From contig CM082590.2 of assembly GCA_040954595.2 (NCBI GenBank), forward strand, positions 11,098,001-11,162,000: a stretch of 64,000 bases of DNA, written 5' to 3'. Below are positions 25,601-34,447 of the stretch, piece after piece. Each line of letters begins with the position of its first letter. Position 1 is the stretch's first letter. Source of the stretch: Balanoglossus misakiensis. Its lineage: Eukaryota > Hemichordata. The notes under the pieces were generated by a model, which saw only the letters and a program-made list of their open reading frames with translations, was not told the origin of the DNA and did not search any database. The translations under genes and the position numbers were made by a program.

Positions 25601-28433
25601 TGTTTGTACAGTGACACCGAAAACATCATAAGATGAAGCAAACTACAACTGTAAATCCTAAACATGGCCGACGTTTGACATTTCAACTAGCAGCATTTTC
25701 TGTGTAGTTTTCACTGGTGACTTTATATATAGAATGTCAGAATCCAGTCTGTCAGAAGGTCAATTCCATTGTGAGACAATGATTTTAGTTATTCATAGAA
25801 ACTTTTAACTTCATTGTACAGTACAATGGTATGTTTTGAATTTGTTTCAAAGTGTGTGTTTTTTGAGATATATGTTGTTTGGGTTTCAATCTCATTGGAG
25901 ATGGCTTTTATAAGTTTCTTACTTTCCAATCTGATTCAAATCAGGTTACGGTAGTGTTGGCTCGATCTGTTATCTTGAACTGATTCTTGGCTGTTCTCTT
26001 CTCGGATGTATGCCACTCTAGATGTAGTGTGTGACTGTGGCAGATATCCGAGAACAGAACAGCCGAGAATCAGCCAAGGTTAAGATGGGGTCTACCCTAC
26101 ATCTGATTTGAATTAGATTCCTTTAATACTTTCTAGATCCTGTAACTTAGAGTGTTGATTTGTAACTCGTTTTTTTTTTCAGTCATTTTCTCCCTAAAAT
26201 ATTTTATAATACGCTATTGTGACCCGGATTTTTGTGATTTTCTGATATATATATATACAAAGATAATGCTTAGTTTCTGATAATTCATTGACGGCGGTGT
26301 TCACCCAATGACTGTCCAGTATTTGCATAATACTATACGTATTTGCATGCGAACTTTGGCCAGGTGTACGGCGCCCTCATGAAGCAAAGAGACACAACCG
26401 GTCTCTTTGCTGGCTTGGCCAATGCGAGCAGGTTGGTGATATTTTTCTCTCCCTTTTGAATCGCCCATGCAAGCGGTAAATCATTGACATCCACCCCTAT
26501 AATTGAGATATAATGATGTGTTATTGTTTCAAGAACCATCATCTGTAATATTTTGAAAGAATGTTCAGTGATTTTTGCTGCGAATGTGTGAATATTGGAC
26601 TCGGAAAGCACGTAGTATTTTCTGTTAAGTATGCTCTGTATATTTTCTTTGGTTTTGAGCGAATGGGTTTGAATGCCTAATACACAATGCAATGCCGAAC
26701 GACAACAACCTTACCAAGCCTATAGCGGGGGTCACACTATGGACAGCTATATTATGTTTAATTGCTTTAATACTTTCTAGGTCCTGTAACTTAGACTTGT
26801 TGATTTGAAAGTGTTTCTGTATTATTTTGGTAGTTTTGGTGGTGTGCATTTAATAGTCATTCTTATTTGTAATTTTTTCCTGAAAATGTTTTATAACACT
26901 TAATGGACAGCTATATTATGTCTGAAATAAAAATGAATAATAATAATAATAATCAATTAGTGTGGCATCCATTTATTATTAACTTGATCACAATTAAACA
27001 TACAGCCACAATCAGAGGTTGTGCATATGCCACGATAATTGCGTACTCATTCAAAGAGTAGACTGAATGAGTGTATATAACTTGTAGTCTGTTAAGAATG
27101 GATAACTGTTTTTGTTAGCTACTTTGTCATACATGTATGCAAGTATCTATGGTAACCTTGCGTACAGGTCTGTGTTTTACTGGTGTTAGACTGCCTCCGG
27201 AGATACACGGCTGTCTAACACTGTGAACACACAGACCTGTATGCTAGTATCTATGGCAACCAGTAGACACTGTGGAGTCCATTATGAAAGCCTTGATGAC
27301 TTACTTTCAGTTTAGCACAAGCCAATGCAGCTGCCAAATGCTCAGCCTCTGGTTTCCGTCTTCCATATCCGACAACTTGAAACTGTTCTGGGTACCTCAC
27401 GGTGAGATGACAAGTCTTCAGATGAGGGTTGTTGTTGGTTCTGTAGGTGAGTCGACGTTTCACTTTGTCTGGTATCAATCCTAGTGTGTTGTTCAGGATA
27501 CTCTTGGGAGTTGGGAATTCTCGAAGGGCTTCGCTGTGCTCTTCTGACAATTCAAGCTCTGGGAAGAGACAGACATTCAGTCACTTTGGTCCTGGTGATT
27601 GAACTGTCATGAATACATAGCATTCCTGTGTGATAGCTCTGTGTGGCATGACTGTGTGTCTTACAGTGTGGAGGCATCGCCCATAGAGACACACATCCCT
27701 GCCACACAGAGCTCCCTGAGTGATGACTGTGGTAGTTTAAAATCAAGCTACACTCCACACAGAGATCATGACTTCATTTTCACCAGAACTTGGTTGGAAT
27801 CTGATCAGTATGATACTGGCATTGGACTAGCACAGGTTGTATGGTGCTTGCACCAGAGATGTACATGAACAACTGGGCTACTGCAAGTCTGCACTGACAA
27901 GTTCATCTTGTCAACGACCCGTGCGAGCGGACGATATGACTGACAAGTTTGGGAGGAAATGTAAAAGCAGTGCACAGTGTTACGAGTGTAGATAAAGTTC
28001 AGCAGCTCGAGGTTTTGTTTTTGTTTACGACGGCAAAACCAGATCGTCTAACACACAAACCATCAGGAAAAACCTAGAGCTACTGAACTGCAGATATGCA
28101 CAGTGTCTTAAAGAGTCCGCTTTTGACCGCGAATCGATCATTAATGCACACATGTACGTCTGCCAAGACTGTATGCCAGGGTTGGGGAGGAAGGGGGCGG
28201 GGCAGCCATAGCTAGACACTATTAGGTAGTCATGGTTACATACCAAGTTCAGCCCTTTGAGTTTTGTGACCTCTCTTCTTTTTTCTTTTTCCGGTTCGAA
28301 TGTGATCGCTTCTTCCTGGAAACGACGCTAGGGTCTTTGCAAACGGACGTACACTCACACCCCATCGTTCACACGAAAAGAAGTACGTTTGACGAAAACT
28401 CTGAAGCACATTTCTTACCATGGGCGCCGCCAT
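13633..28433 (-). CDS. DHX30: DHX30-type DEAH-box RNA helicase
   Basis: Twenty-two coding exons (minus): 28433-28244, 27558-27305, 22021-21854, 21599-21322, 20837-20687, 20496-20313, 20038-19879, 19623-19428, 19315-19238, 18864-18794, 18449-18320, 17898-17775, 17345-17214, 17061-16923, 16564-16474, 16338-16182, 15958-15840, 15608-15508, 15091-15004, 14679-14571, 14203-14025, 13800-13633. All phases agree, giving 1088 residues (human about 1194). The N-terminus [10 protein letters not shown] is rich in Arg/Lys with few acids, fitting a mitochondrial presequence. A dsRNA-binding-like domain occupies about 64-148. Walker [10 protein letters not shown] is at 314-322, DEVH at 416-419, motif III SAS at 448-450, motif [10 protein letters not shown] at 636-643, followed by the HA2 and OB-fold regions. 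Segments such as [20 protein letters not shown] and DPRLAKAI are DHX30-like rather than DHX36-like. DHX30 is an RNA helicase needed for mitochondrial ribosome assembly and transcript handling, with cytosolic roles too. Intron 2 (5.3 kb) contains the TRIM gene on the opposite strand. Confidence 0.95.
23398..25614 (+). CDS. TRIM-NHL protein (RING, two B-boxes, coiled coil, filamin, NHL repeats), intronless
   Basis: One uninterrupted frame of 738 residues starting at the ATG in CAAAAATGGCT. The RING finger C3HC4 ligands are C20, C23, C35, H37, C40, C43, C56 and C59. B-box 1 covers about 102-138 (C102, C105, C114, C117, C122, C125, H129, H138) and B-box 2 about 163-198 (C163, H166, C175, C178, C183, C186, H191 and a later His). 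A coiled coil covers roughly 205-320, a filamin/ABP280-type Ig repeat about 367-464, and NHL beta-propeller repeats from 467 to the end (for example [48 protein letters not shown]). This is the TRIM2/TRIM3/TRIM71 layout: a RING E3 ubiquitin ligase whose NHL propeller binds protein or RNA. No paralogue can be assigned, since invertebrate deuterostomes have many lineage-specific copies. The gene lies wholly within DHX30 intron 2, antisense to it. Lack of introns suggests a retroposed or expanded copy. The frame shows no damage, so it looks functional. Confidence 0.95.
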   Translation: MAAASETKILDEIGEDFLCCTICLEQFRRPKVLPCLHTFCEPCLTTLVKKTRSLICPECRQQYEIPAKGISALKGNFFMANLVEIFKQRFDSGTQKAQEIKCEGCQENTATHRCVECQYYLCKSCVKAHRNLPVSRKHRLLTIEEYATAKSTSPVALQAVEYCSVHTKNEIEFYCETCQVPICSNCTIIEHRIPQHNHRYLKDAADEYLRDLKVMVDKLKVKEQEAEKNKSLAKQVQSDLTEQQKKEERQVRMEAEEIINKVKREEQRLIDELNTIYKLKIKTAAADVDEMELKHGNIKSAVSYMEMLMHHGNAAQLLTTKNDAECRIRQLITMETKPQTHHEEVVFQPGKTFNKLGILGTLITEVNVCISKCTVENIPKQLLKGDSAHLLITTRDSTGKQVIPNQPVKATVRKPGASWEDIKVSDNRDGTHRVTVNGKMDGKYQVAMTIGDRLIPGSPVIIPVIKGLVQTIGSKGSAKGQFNHPRSVAINKDKDIVTADRGNNRLQITTREGRVKKILKFTQFKEPFTPRDITISSDNTHYSLDDNYRQVVVSDENGRVIRCFGKNELIDPYGISISPVNGNVYVTDKGGDCVRIYTQHGKYIRSFGSEGEGKGKFNWPWGIVVGRSGMVFVADYANSRIQVFSPDDKYLYSIDCQNENGHLCLPKGLALENDQYVYVSTKDPYCILKFESRGKFVCRIDSDEDRLDCPTGMALTDDVPCRVVVADTLNHCIKVFVQ
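25926..26120. repeat. Foldback (inverted-repeat) element downstream of the TRIM gene
   Basis: Two arms of about 90 bases pair imperfectly around a short loop near 26015-26035. Examples: AATCTGATTCAAATCAG on the left against the inverse of CTGATTTGAATTAGATT on the right; CTGATTCTTGGCTGTTCT against the inverse of AGAACAGCCGAGAATCAG; CTCGGAT against ATCCGAG. It lies 0.3 kb past the TRIM stop, probably in its 3' UTR, and also inside DHX30 intron 2. Confidence 0.8.
26131..26900 (+). repeat. Pair of diverged direct repeats
   Basis: A segment at about 26121-26222 (TTTAATACTTTCTAGATCCT, then GTAACTTAGA and a GTTGATTTG block) recurs at about 26764-26900 with substitutions (TTTAATACTTTCTAGGTCCT and so on, ending in a similar TTTTATAA block). 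A second short duplication, ATGGACAGCTATATTATGT, occurs near 26736 and 26903. The origin is unknown; I recognise no transposase or LTR. Confidence 0.55.
27136..27261. repeat. Hairpin element flanked by 22-bp direct repeats
   Basis: The inner hairpin 27164-27240 has arms ACAGGTCTGTGTTTTACTGG and its near inverse ending in ACACACAGACCTGT, also pairing GTGTTAGACTGCC with GGCTGTCTAACAC. It is bracketed by TATGCAAGTATCTATGGTAA-CC (27136-27157) and a copy with two mismatches (27240-27261). It lies in DHX30 intron 2. Confidence 0.8.
27635..27713. repeat. Short foldback element (AGCTCTGTGTGGCA family)
   Basis: Left arm AGCTCTGTGTGGCATGACTG (continuing TGTGTC) pairs with right arm ending CCCTGCCACACAGAGCT. 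It lies in DHX30 intron 1. A second member of the same family is at 32312-32372. Confidence 0.8.
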
Positions 28434-28612
28434 GTTGACCTTTGAACGGAATCTTGGGGAAATCCTAAACCAATCACAGCTCTGGGAGTTGGGTGTCACC
28501 TGATCAAATTAAATGACCTTTCGTATTTGCCGGGACATTCAGATCTGAGGTCATCGAGTGAACCTTCTTTACGATCGCTCCTTGAAGTCACTCTTGATAT
28601 TCACGTGGCACG
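28434..28612. promoter_or_regulatory. Bidirectional promoter region of DHX30 and RPE, with RPE 5' UTR exon
   Basis: The DHX30 start codon (28433, minus) and a plus-strand splice donor GCACG|GTAAGT at 28612 lie 179 bases apart. The plus-strand exon is the best candidate for the RPE non-coding first exon, joining to an acceptor at 29376 before the RPE ATG. No TATA box was seen. The DHX30 start context contains GCCGCCATGTTG, which resembles a YY1 site. Transcription start sites are not visible directly. Confidence 0.6.
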
Positions 28613-29178
28613 GTAAGTTCTGTCATTTCCCAAAGCCCAAAGAGTTTTATGCTTATCAGATTTCTGTCAGACGATCGGACGATCAATGATCGAGTAACAT
28701 GATTCAGCATGATTTCAAGTTTCAGGGGGTGACCTCACGTGTAATATGTCATGCCGGATGTGGTTTCTATACTTTGGGATGTTGTTCTTATTTTACATGT
28801 AAATATCCGTCACATGTACACAAGCCATCTAAGTCTACTCCTTGCATTAAATGGCCATGCTGGGACTGAGAAAAAATGAATGAAGAAGGCTCAGTCGCGA
28901 ACCTGGTGATCAATACATGATGGCACCCATTTGCATTTTACATGTAATATGGGGGTGTCACTATCAGACAACTCTTAGTCACTTTGTTTCATGAAAGCTA
29001 TTGAGGCGATCACAGTTGCGATAAAACAGTTCCGTTCACAAGAACCTGTGGCGTTGGCGTCCATGTGTTGCTAGGCGATAGCTGTTAGTGTATCAAAATT
29101 TTCTTGTTGCCATGGTGAACTGATGTACTGGTATATTCAAGTGATGTGGATCTCTGATGGTAGACTCCCTTGTATCTG

Positions 29179-29290
29179 ATTCATTCATTCATTCATTCAT
29201 TCACTCATTCATTCATTCATTCATTCATTCATTCATTCATTCATTCATTCATTCATTCATTCATTCATTCATTCATTCATTCATTCATTC
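29179..29290 (+). repeat. (ATTC)n microsatellite
   Basis: About 28 copies of TTCA/ATTC with a single interruption (ACTC near 29202). It lies in the 5' UTR intron of RPE. Frames reading HSFI repeats through it are artefacts. Confidence 0.97.
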
Positions 29291-29413
29291 AAATATGTGT
29301 CATTATTTCACAGCCTCAATTAAGCACAATTCTGTTTTCACCAGTAATTGCTATTTCAATTCTGACACATTTTCAGGTGAGGGATATCAAACTCAACCGA
29401 TAACAACATCAAA

Positions 29414-31266
29414 ATGGCAGAGCAAAAATCGCACAAAGAATGCAAAATTGGGCCATCAATTCTCAACTCTGATTTGTCCTTGTTGGCATCAGAAGCTCAG
29501 AGAATGATGGACGCAGGAGCAGATTATTTGCATCTTGACGTCATGGATGGGTGAGTGACACCCCTTTCACTGCCATGGTTTAGTCCAAACCTATTGTTTC
29601 CTGTGATGAAGTTGGACCTCTAAAGAGTGAAATAGGGGTGGAAGTGTTGAAGCAGTGTACACATTACACACCTCTTCCAGTTTTAAATACACGTGTTCTC
29701 TTTCTTCAGACATTTTGTTCCCAATCTGACATTTGGACATCCTGTCGTTGCTTCACTTCGGAAAAAGTCAAGTGCATTTTTCGGTAAGACTGCTTTCTTG
29801 CCTGGTGATGAATTATTATTGGACCAATCGATTAAATTATCAGTAAAACTGACTATTGAACCAAAATTGTTCATCCAATTGTGTCATTGCATTAAATGTT
29901 ATATGTGGCTTTTATTTTGCAGATATGCATATGATGGTGGCTAACCCTGACAAGGTAAAATCACTTTCTTCTTTTTTGTGACTTTATTAGATTTTTCATT
30001 ATTTCATAGAAATATAAAATAATTAAATAATAAGTTATCTCAGGCAATGATGTAATGTTGCGTTTGTCTTTCATTCCAGTGGGTGGAACCTATGGCTAAT
30101 GCCGGAGCCAATCAGTACACATTCCATGTGGAAGCTACAGAAGATCCCAAACCTCTTATAAGACACATCCGAGAAGCCGGAATGAAGGTATGAACAGATA
30201 AGTTGCATCCCAATTTATCTGTTATGTGCGATGGTGTACATTGTAGCAGTGAATCCTTACACCTTCTTTGACTTGCTAGCATCTAGTGTCATATGATGGA
30301 ACCTATTTTGATTATTCCCACAGGTTGGCATCGGTATCAAACCCAAAACACCAGTAGATGTTGTGGTTCCTTACATAGAAGATGTAGACATGGTGCTTAT
30401 AATGACGGTCGAACCGGGATTCGGGGGTCAAACGTTCATGGCTGACATGATGCCAAAGGTAAGGTTGAACTCCAATCCAAACTCTACAATAGAAACTGAA
30501 TTATTGGAATGCTGTTTACTTGATGGAACACCAAACTGTTGTTAGGATGTGGTCCAAGATGTATCTCCAGAATTTCAATGTCTATATCTATCTTTTGTTT
30601 GCTAGGTTTGCCACCCCTCAGGCTTGGACAGAACCCTGTACAAGTCTTTACTGAAGTGACATGCCTTTGATACACGAAACAAAATATTGAAAAAGAAATT
30701 GCCTCTGATTATAGTTACTCGGACATGTACTGATTATTTCAATACAATTTTGTCTCTCTGCAGATACAGTTTCTTAGATCTAAATTCCATGATCTCGATA
30801 TAGAAGTAGATGGCGGTGTGAACCCAACTACAATAGAACAATGTGCAGAGGTGAGCATTTCTTGCATTATATCCAATGTTATCCTTTTCAAAGTTATGTT
30901 ATTTTATTTCACTTTATTTATCAGGAAATTATCCTGCTGGAAACAAGTCCCATTTAGAGGCTCCGTAAATAAAACAAAAATGATAATGAAATACAACAGA
31001 CAAGCCAAAATGATGCAATAAGTCTGCTTAACCCTTGAACCACCATGGTTTGGTCCAAGTCCACTGTTTTCTATGGTAAAGTTGGGAACTGGGGATGAAA
31101 GGGTTAAATTGCTGACACTATTTTCTTTGTGATATTTTAACAGGCTGGTGCTAACATGATCGTATCAGGAACAGCTGTCGTCGGAAGTGACAACCCGCGA
31201 CAAGTGATTGAGAGAATGAGGAATCGAGTGGAAGACTGGATCCAGAAATCAAATCTGGAACGATAA
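29414..31266 (+). CDS. RPE: Ribulose-phosphate 3-epimerase
   Basis: Seven coding exons: 29414-29550, 29710-29783, 29923-29954, 30080-30187, 30324-30458, 30764-30850 and 31144-31266. Phases agree and give 231 residues (human 228). The enzyme interconverts ribulose-5-phosphate and xylulose-5-phosphate in the non-oxidative pentose phosphate pathway, in the cytosol. Family signatures seen in order: [10 protein letters not shown] near the N-terminus, [15 protein letters not shown] (the first catalytic Asp and a metal His), DMHMMV (second metal-site segment), the VEPGFGGQ phosphate-binding loop, the EVDGGV motif with the second catalytic Asp, and [12 protein letters not shown], the second phosphate site. 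The ATG follows an acceptor at 29376, so the 5' UTR is split; the first exon probably ends at 28612 beside the DHX30 start. The start is the first ATG of the exon and fits the human N-terminus in length. Confidence 0.97.
29561..29650 (-). mobile_element. MITE-like 90-bp interspersed repeat, copy 1
   Basis: Starts CCCCTTTCACTGCCATGG, contains GTTGGACCTCTAAAGAG and ends GGGGTGGAAGTGTT. It is the inverted orientation of the copy at 40538-40628 and lies in the first coding intron of RPE. Confidence 0.65.
31029..31107 (-). mobile_element. MITE-like 90-bp interspersed repeat, copy 2
   Basis: Begins TAACCCTTGAACCACCATGG, ends ACTGGGGATGAAAGGGTTAA. It lies in the last intron of RPE and is slightly shortened. 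Confidence 0.8.
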
Positions 31267-31423
31267 GAAGAAGGAGATGTCATGTGAACAACATGGAATG
31301 TCGTCAGGAACAATAACTTATTCTTTCTTATTGCCTTACAGTGACCTCCACATAAAGTTCACACGCACAGCAGCCAATCACCACCAAGTTTACATGTATG
31401 TTTACAAGATGATACCTGGGTTT

Positions 31424-31429
31424 AATAAA
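31424..31429 (+). terminator. Polyadenylation signal, likely for RPE
   Basis: AATAAA about 160 bases after the RPE stop codon; another AATAAA follows about 15 bases later. Confidence 0.6.
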
Positions 31430-31502
31430 CAATTTTGAAATAAACTGTAGATTCGAAATGGGTATATTATTGCTTGGTCATCTTACAGACTTCCTCTTAT
31501 CA

Positions 31503-31983
31503 TTAATAATTCTTCTGGAAGTCCAGGAAAGTCAATGACACTGACCGTTTGCCCGCTTCCGAATATTTCTTGTGAACTCCACAAAGAATGACCAGTTTGA
31601 ATTCTTGCAGCTGAAGAACAATAGACCATCTGTAATAAAAACACACACACCAAACTCCATTTAATTGTAGGTTTTAAAGCCCCAATACCTATCACCTTTT
31701 AAAATACTTCAAACTTCCCCATATCCTTAATCAATCTGTGTGGCGCCCCCTGTACATGTACTGTCCCTTGTCAAAAGAATGCATAACCCCTCCAATCACA
31801 GTAACTCCACATCAGCCCGTACATTCAGCTTACCTGAATCCCCTTCTCGTTATTTGAGCACAGTTAAAAATATTTGAAACTGTGTGTGAGTGAAAAAATC
31901 GAAAGGACATACTTGGGATTTTGGTATAGGTTTGTGGACCCCCGGATCGCACGCCTTTGAGCGCCCCCACTGGCCAACTTCAT
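31503..31983 (-). CDS. Possible two-exon mini-gene of unknown function
   Basis: Exon 1, 31983-31913, starts at an ATG with A at -3 and ends at a good donor (CCCAA|GTATGT). Exon 2, 31629-31503, starts after an acceptor (TTATTACAG) and ends in TAA. Joined in phase they give 65 residues, basic and without a recognised motif. A different exon 2 frame (beginning MVYCSSAARIQ, stop at 31483) is also open through the same acceptor, so the frame is uncertain. It would be convergent with RPE, whose stop is 0.24 kb away. I do not recognise the product; it could be an unrelated transcript or chance. Confidence 0.3.
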
Positions 31984-32311
31984 TTTTTCTCTTGTCCACT
32001 AAATGACGTCTGCTACCGGAAATGAACCGCAACACTCAGGAACTGACAGCGTTTTGAGAAGCGAAGTTTGAGAGTGCCAAAAGACATGAATTTTACGGTA
32101 AGATATTACATTAGTACGCGGTATTTTGAGTCGAAATGGGTTTGGGATAGAATACGGAGGCATTTGCGAGTAAACATAGACATGGCACCGTTATATGTAA
32201 ATGAGTGTCGTCTGTAAAATGAGTGATGCGTCTGTCGATATCAAAGCTCATCTGGTTTAGTACAAATCTCTGTGTAGAGTTATTGTGCTCGGCCGAGTTA
32301 TATTGTCAGAC

Positions 32312-32372
32312 TAGCTCTGCGTGGCAGGGCTGTGTTGTTACGACGAGCCCACAGCCCTGCCATGCAGAGCTA
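32312..32372. repeat. Short foldback element, second member of the AGCTCTG family
   Basis: Left arm TAGCTCTGCGTGGCAGGGCT, right arm the near-perfect inverse ending CCATGCAGAGCTA, with about 15 bases between. Sequence and structure match the element at 27635-27713. Confidence 0.85.
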
Positions 32373-33060
32373 TACTGGTCACAGTGCATCGAGTTACATG
32401 TCCCAAAATGGTGTCTTGAAAGTCAAACACCTGTGACTTTCAATTGCTTGTGGGGTGACAGACGTCATACATGTACTGTTACCCAAATATGTCTAGTCAG
32501 TACGTTTTTTAACAAATCCTCACTGAATTTATTGTCTATTCTTGAGGGACTGTGTCTATGCATAGGTTCGGCTGCTAAATGTAATGGACAATATCTTTAT
32601 ATGTTCATTTTTCATGTGTGTACATTGCAACTTTTCTTATTTCGGGGGCTCCAAGCCAGTTCTGTACAATTGTGCTATTTATAACCATCCAGCTTTACTC
32701 CTAAGACAGTACACACCAGTTATGAAGCAGTACTGTATCACACATTTTACCATGCACATAGCCACGTGTCATGTTCAATTTTATTGGGAAAATTAGTAAT
32801 AAAATGTATTTATCATAATTTCCTTTTCATGTCAATTTTTTTACCTGCTTCTTTCACTGTGTCAAATATGCGCCAGTCACTTTGTTTTTAGCCAATAAGA
32901 CAGATATACTGCCAAAGCAGAAGTGAGAGCCAGATTTTATCACCCAGCATTTTAATTTGATTCAGTGTGATATAGTTGTGTTTCCTTGGCTAGCATAATA
33001 TGCAGATACATATCGTTCGTGGAGCCATAGTCGTCGACCTAGAATCTGTCAAATTTACAT

Positions 33061-33150
33061 AACCTTTCCAACCCCAGTTGCCTTTTTAGAGGTCCAACCT
33101 TACCATATAGAAAATGATGGGTTTGGACTGAAACATTGCGGTGAAAGGGG
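33061..33150 (+). mobile_element. MITE-like 90-bp interspersed repeat, copy 3
   Basis: Begins AACCTTTCCAACCCCAGTT, contains TTTTTAGAGGTCCAACCTTA, ends ATTGCGGTGAAAGGGG. Confidence 0.85.
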
Positions 33151-34285
33151 ACCAGACTAAATTTTTGAATTACATGAGACTCTAGGCAGGTCCGTGTAAT
33201 TTAAACTGTAATGCAAACATAATCAGATATTTCCTTTTACTATAAGCATGTTTGTCAAATGTTGACCATAGAAACTGAAACAGTAAATTGAATAATTTTT
33301 AGAAGCAGAAGTTGCCTTTTTTGAAAATGCTAAATGTCTAAAGATAGAGCTTTAATTTAAAAAACTGAATCCTGCAGGTAGACAAATGTATCCAGCACTT
33401 AATGTTTTAGAGAACAAACACAGTTGGTAATAAATTATCACTTCAATGAATAATAATTGTATAATTTTAATATTTATAACTAAATTAGGAACCATTTTGA
33501 TTGACAAGCAATGTTCAATAATGCATTTAAGTAAACAAGTTTCACCGTTGCCAGACTTCTTCGTCGGAATTCCAGTGGAATGTAAAACTTATCCATGATA
33601 TATGCTTTATTACCACAACTTAAACAGGAAATTTTTCATGCGTAGTTACTGTTTCCATGGAAACTAAAAAGTAATTTCCTCAGGGATATGTATATAACTG
33701 CTAGTGGGAGAAACATATGGTTGTATGGAATTTAACAATTTTTTAATTTGAGTATCCCGCTGTTTTGCCAGGGGATCTGAGCTATTGACGTTGATGACCA
33801 GATGAATACAATAGTTTATCATCTTTCTGTTATGTAAATGTATAGATTAATTATACTTCCCTTTTATAGCTCAATTAATTTCAGTTAAGCTCAGAAGTAA
33901 AATGAAAAATGGTGATGGGATTAATTAATGTTGTATGTTTCAGAGAGACATATCCCTTCTTGTGTACGTTTCAAAATGACCCCCAACTCTCAATACTCTA
34001 AGATGACCCTTCTACCACATGATTAGTGGTTGTACTGAGAAGTGACTATGGAAAATAGATTACCGGTAGCTTAGAACTATAGGTGTGAGATGAAAGTGGT
34101 ATAAATGAGTGGCTTAAGTTGGTAACACTACAGTTTTGCATATATGAATATGCATAGTCTACCGGCATATACACAATGCAGTTACCGTATGAAAACTATT
34201 TATGCATATTAGGTATAGAATTATGATTTGAAAAAGGATGAATGTGCCTGACTCTTAATCTGTGGTGTGTGGCAGCTGGTCAGTA

Positions 34286-34293
34286 TTTATATA
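34286..34293 (+). promoter_or_regulatory. TATA-like element ahead of alternative first exon of the M13 peptidase gene
   Basis: TTTATATA ends 28 bases before an ATG in GGGATCATGGCGG (34322). Such spacing leaves room for only a very short leader, so the start site would be close to the ATG. Confidence 0.35.
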
Positions 34294-34321
34294 CAGACCA
34301 GTTTCATTCCGGGTTGGGATC

Positions 34322-34361
34322 ATGGCGGAAACTGATGGTTTATTAGTCTCTGATCCTGAAG
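34322..34361 (+). other. Candidate alternative first coding exon with a GC donor
   Basis: Encodes MAETDGLLVSDPE and ends AAG|GCAAGT, a typical GC-AG intron donor, in phase 1. The other first exon (34448-34592) also ends in phase 1, so both can join the transmembrane exon at 36068 in frame. ECE1 is known for alternative first exons that change only the cytosolic tail, and this would be a parallel. Confidence 0.45.
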
Positions 34362-34447
34362 GCAAGTATGAAAATAATTTTTATTTCGGTCTCTTTCTTT
34401 CAGAGGGGATTCATATCAACTAAGTTTTTCTAATCCAAGTTCTGAGA

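Larger units (their letters stand above)
31984..34321. other. Upstream region of the M13 peptidase gene
   Basis: No recognisable protein. A plus-strand donor ACG|GTAAGA at 32097 could end a 5' UTR exon that joins the acceptor at 34402-34403 (CTTTCTTTCAG), ahead of the ATG at 34448; this would place an upstream ATG (32086) in the leader. Also present are a foldback element (32312-32372) and one copy of the 90-bp interspersed repeat (33061-33150). Confidence 0.4.

Noticed and set aside
26333-26692. 119-codon minus-strand frame in DHX30 intron 2 as a possible exon or retroelement fragment
   Set aside because: No similarity to DHX30, no reverse transcriptase or transposase motifs, and flanking DHX30 exons already join in phase without it.
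28280-28310. GGTTCGAATG as a tRNA T-loop
   Set aside because: It lies inside the DHX30 first coding exon and no cloverleaf can be built around it.
29157-29507. Frame encoding HSFI repeats
   Set aside because: Translation of the (ATTC)n microsatellite, not a gene.
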